Positions 62,267 to 64,000 of a stretch of DNA of 64,000 nucleotides are shown here, one piece after another. The stretch is from Desulfobacteraceae bacterium (lineage in GTDB: Bacteria; Desulfobacterota; Desulfobacteria; Desulfobacterales; Desulfobacteraceae). A program made the position numbers and the translations under genes. The stretch is taken from positions 62,001 to 126,000 of the forward strand of contig JADGFI010000003.1 of assembly GCA_016743945.1 (NCBI GenBank). Direction: 5' to 3'. The notes beneath the pieces are model-generated. The model saw only the letters and a list, made by a program, of their open reading frames with translations, did not search any database and was not told the DNA's origin. Positions within the stretch are counted from its first letter, which is position 1; every line of letters starts with the position of its first letter.

Positions 62267-63498
62267 GAAAGATCCCCCTGTTCCACCCGGGCAAGGATTT
62301 CTTTGAACAGGTCTGTTAATTGATCTTTTTCCGGGCCTTCCATCTCTTCTTGCCCCAGGCGGCGCAAAAAGACGTCACCGGGTTTGAGCTCCTCCAGTCG
62401 TTCCTTTGCTGCCATGGCCGGACCCGACTCAACGGTTTTGCGGCGCCTGCGGATGCGCAATAATTCAATGGAGCGGCTCTCCTGGCCATCAATCATGGCT
62501 TGAATCCGACTCCCAAGGTCGGTCAGGTAGTCATCGGTTGCCACCTCCACCTCCAGCCAAAGTGATCTCCCGCCGGCAGGACGCGGCAGTTCTCGTATGC
62601 CTTTTTCAATCTGTTCCAAATCCCCTTTTATGCAGGCAAGGGTCCTGAAACAGGGGATTGACACTGATTCAATTTTCTTTAGACGCCCTTCAAAATCCAC
62701 CTGGAGTATCTGTTTGGTATGTTTCCCCTCGTCAAAACTTAAGGGGATGGGAGAGCCTGAATACCGTATATGGTCTGCCCCTTTAAGGGTCTGGCCTTTA
62801 TGGAGATGGCCCAGGGCCATATAATCCACCGAAGGGAATTGATTCGCCGGAAACGCATCCAAAGACCCGATATAAATTTCCCGCACCGATTCTGAAGAGG
62901 TGCCCCCCACAATGGTTAAATGACCGGTGGCAATAATGGGCAAACGGCTATTGCTGTCCAATTCATCCCGCACATCACAGGCCGCCCCAAACACTCCCGC
63001 ATAAAAGGATGCAATTCCTTCAACCAGGACCTGCTTTTTGTCCTGGCCGGACTGGCCGGCCAGGCTTGACACAAGGTCTCTTGGCCGGATAAAAGGAATC
63101 GCACACAAAATGGCCCCGGGATGGCCGTGTGCATCCTTTAACACAAGAACATGGTCTTTAAAATCAAGGGTTATATTTCCGATTACCCGGGTATTTAAAC
63201 AGGCCAGAAGCTCTTTGGCCTCGTTCAGGGTGGCGGCGGAATCATGGTTGCCCCCCAGGATAACGGTCATGGCGCACCCGGTATTTTGGAGAGACACAAT
63301 AAAATCATTGTACAATCCCCTTGCGTAACTGGGCGGGGTGCCGGTATCAAAAATATCCCCGGCCACCACCAGGACATCGGCGCGAGATTCGACAATAAAG
63401 GAGCGTAGCCAGTCCAAAAACGCCCTGTGTTCGGTTTCCCGGCTTTTTCCCATGAAATGCTGACCCAAATGCCAGTCTGAAGTGTGTATGATTCGCAT
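62263..63498 (-). CDS. sbcD: SbcD exonuclease subunit (Mre11-like)
   Basis: The Mn2+-dependent nuclease partner of SbcC, 411 residues. Phosphoesterase motifs: HTSDWHLGQ (residues 5-13, metal ligands Asp8 and His10), VAGDIFD, GGNHDS and ATGHLTIVGG, followed by GHLHKGQ. The C-terminal capping domain continues to the overlap with sbcC. The penicillin-acylase-like gene precedes it by 19 nt in the same direction. Confidence 0.96.
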   Translation of the reverse strand: MRIIHTSDWHLGQHFMGKSRETEHRAFLDWLRSFIVESRADVLVVAGDIFDTGTPPSYARGLYNDFIVSLQNTGCAMTVILGGNHDSAATLNEAKELLACLNTRVIGNITLDFKDHVLVLKDAHGHPGAILCAIPFIRPRDLVSSLAGQSGQDKKQVLVEGIASFYAGVFGAACDVRDELDSNSRLPIIATGHLTIVGGTSSESVREIYIGSLDAFPANQFPSVDYMALGHLHKGQTLKGADHIRYSGSPIPLSFDEGKHTKQILQVDFEGRLKKIESVSIPCFRTLACIKGDLEQIEKGIRELPRPAGGRSLWLEVEVATDDYLTDLGSRIQAMIDGQESRSIELLRIRRRRKTVESGPAMAAKERLEELKPGDVFLRRLGQEEMEGPEKDQLTDLFKEILARVEQGDLS

Positions 63499-63517
63499 GG
63501 ATTAATTCGCCATTGGT

Positions 63518-64000
63518 TTATTGGTCATTGGATCCGGGTACCAGGGTGAGTGTCTGGCTAAGCCCCGGGGCCGAGGTGAAATTCATGGGGATCTGATCTC
63601 CCTTGGCCCAAATGTCAGCCATGCTGTCATAGTAAGGGCTTTTAAAATGACCGGACTGGCCCGGCGGACTGATGATGGTCGAATTTTCCAGGTTTGAAAA
63701 ATCCACCATCATCCGGATCACCCCGCCCGAGGTCATTTGGAAGGGCTGCTTGGGGGTCCAGAATCCCGAGTTGATGGTATGATGGGATCCGTTGGTTGGA
63801 ATGGGGGATAAATTCAGGAAAGGAAGTTTTTCTCCCAGGGGATGATTAAAATGCATCTGGTGAACCAATCCCCACTGCCACTTGGCCGTATCCTCTCCCA
63901 GGTGCTGCCCGAGATAAGAGATTGTCTGATCCATACTTTTCAAAATGATATCTGCCTGATTCTCCCTGACTCCCGGCGTTGCTTGGTCATCATAGAGGCT
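63518..64000 (-). CDS. Penicillin-acylase-family protein, C-terminal part (runs off window)
   Basis: The last 160 or so residues of an Ntn-hydrolase of the penicillin amidase family, which includes acyl-homoserine lactone acylases. Seen are WQWGLVHQMHFNHPLG, FLNLSPIPTNGSHHTINSG, GVIRMMVDFSNLENS, PPGQSGHFKSPYYDSMADIWAKG, all typical of the beta-subunit C terminus. The N-terminal Ser nucleophile and signal peptide lie outside the window, so activity and substrate cannot be judged. It is upstream of sbcD with a 19-nt gap; co-transcription is likely but not functionally informative. Confidence 0.85.
   Translation of the reverse strand, partial: SLYDDQATPGVRENQADIILKSMDQTISYLGQHLGEDTAKWQWGLVHQMHFNHPLGEKLPFLNLSPIPTNGSHHTINSGFWTPKQPFQMTSGGVIRMMVDFSNLENSTIISPPGQSGHFKSPYYDSMADIWAKGDQIPMNFTSAPGLSQTLTLVPGSNDQ

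Overview
The window looks like a chromosomal segment of a Gram-negative, anaerobic Desulfobacterota member, most likely Desulfobacteraceae. This is an inference from gene content: a 4-hydroxybutyryl-CoA dehydratase operon under sigma-54 control, two TRAP transporters, many large PAS/AAA+ and hybrid-kinase regulators, an OprP-type outer-membrane porin, exported lipoproteins and a tungsto/ferredoxin-style aldo/keto reductase with FeS clusters. I saw no tRNA, rRNA, CRISPR array or intact insertion sequence.

Layout. 1-6432 (minus): 4-hydroxybutyrate degradation operon (NCS2-type permease, NERD-like membrane protein, dehydratase, small Cys-rich protein, CoA-transferase) with a clear sigma-54 promoter at 4488-4502, palindromic enhancer sites at 4599-4731, and its PAS-AAA+-Fis activator upstream. 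6955-12650 (plus): a large 7TM-kinase-receiver-HD-GYP protein and a PilZ-methyltransferase protein, bracketed by two pseudogenes. 12658-18243: exported alkaline phosphatase lipoprotein, MATE exporter behind a leader RNA with terminator, and a chemoreceptor. 18334-33537: a phosphorus island: unknown membrane protein, frameshifted propeller-like protein, DHH exopolyphosphatase-like enzyme, SLC13 transporter, OprP-like porin, LysR regulator, PhoU-like (DUF47) protein, PiT phosphate transporter, three divergent CYTH/triphosphate-tunnel proteins (one cytoplasmic, one secreted, one lipoprotein), a secreted family-I pyrophosphatase fused to an unrecognised domain, and a secreted stand-alone paralogue of that domain.

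33676-42281 (minus): tesA-like esterase with its ABC transporter, a radical SAM protein, a CvfB-like RNA-binding protein, an SDR dehydrogenase, gene debris with a 19-bp inverted repeat, and an MBL-fold hydrolase. 42356-47473: TRAP system 1 with a GntR regulator and 32-bp palindrome, and an FeS aldo/keto reductase. 47535-56885 (minus): cyclodeaminase and formiminotransferase behind TRAP system 2, with a sensor kinase and NtrC-type regulator. 57020-64000 (minus): MFS exporter, sbcDC, and the C-terminal part of a penicillin-acylase-like protein.

How the parts work together. The most interesting block is 26619-33537. The exported pyrophosphatase keeps its metal- and phosphate-binding residues, the neighbouring secreted proteins have the fold signature of enzymes acting on inorganic triphosphate, and the downstream product, orthophosphate, is what PiT imports. 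I infer a cell-envelope pathway that breaks down inorganic tripolyphosphate or polyphosphate and pyrophosphate outside the cytoplasm, perhaps with the OprP-like porin as entry route. This is a hypothesis from sequence; I know of no described system with this composition.
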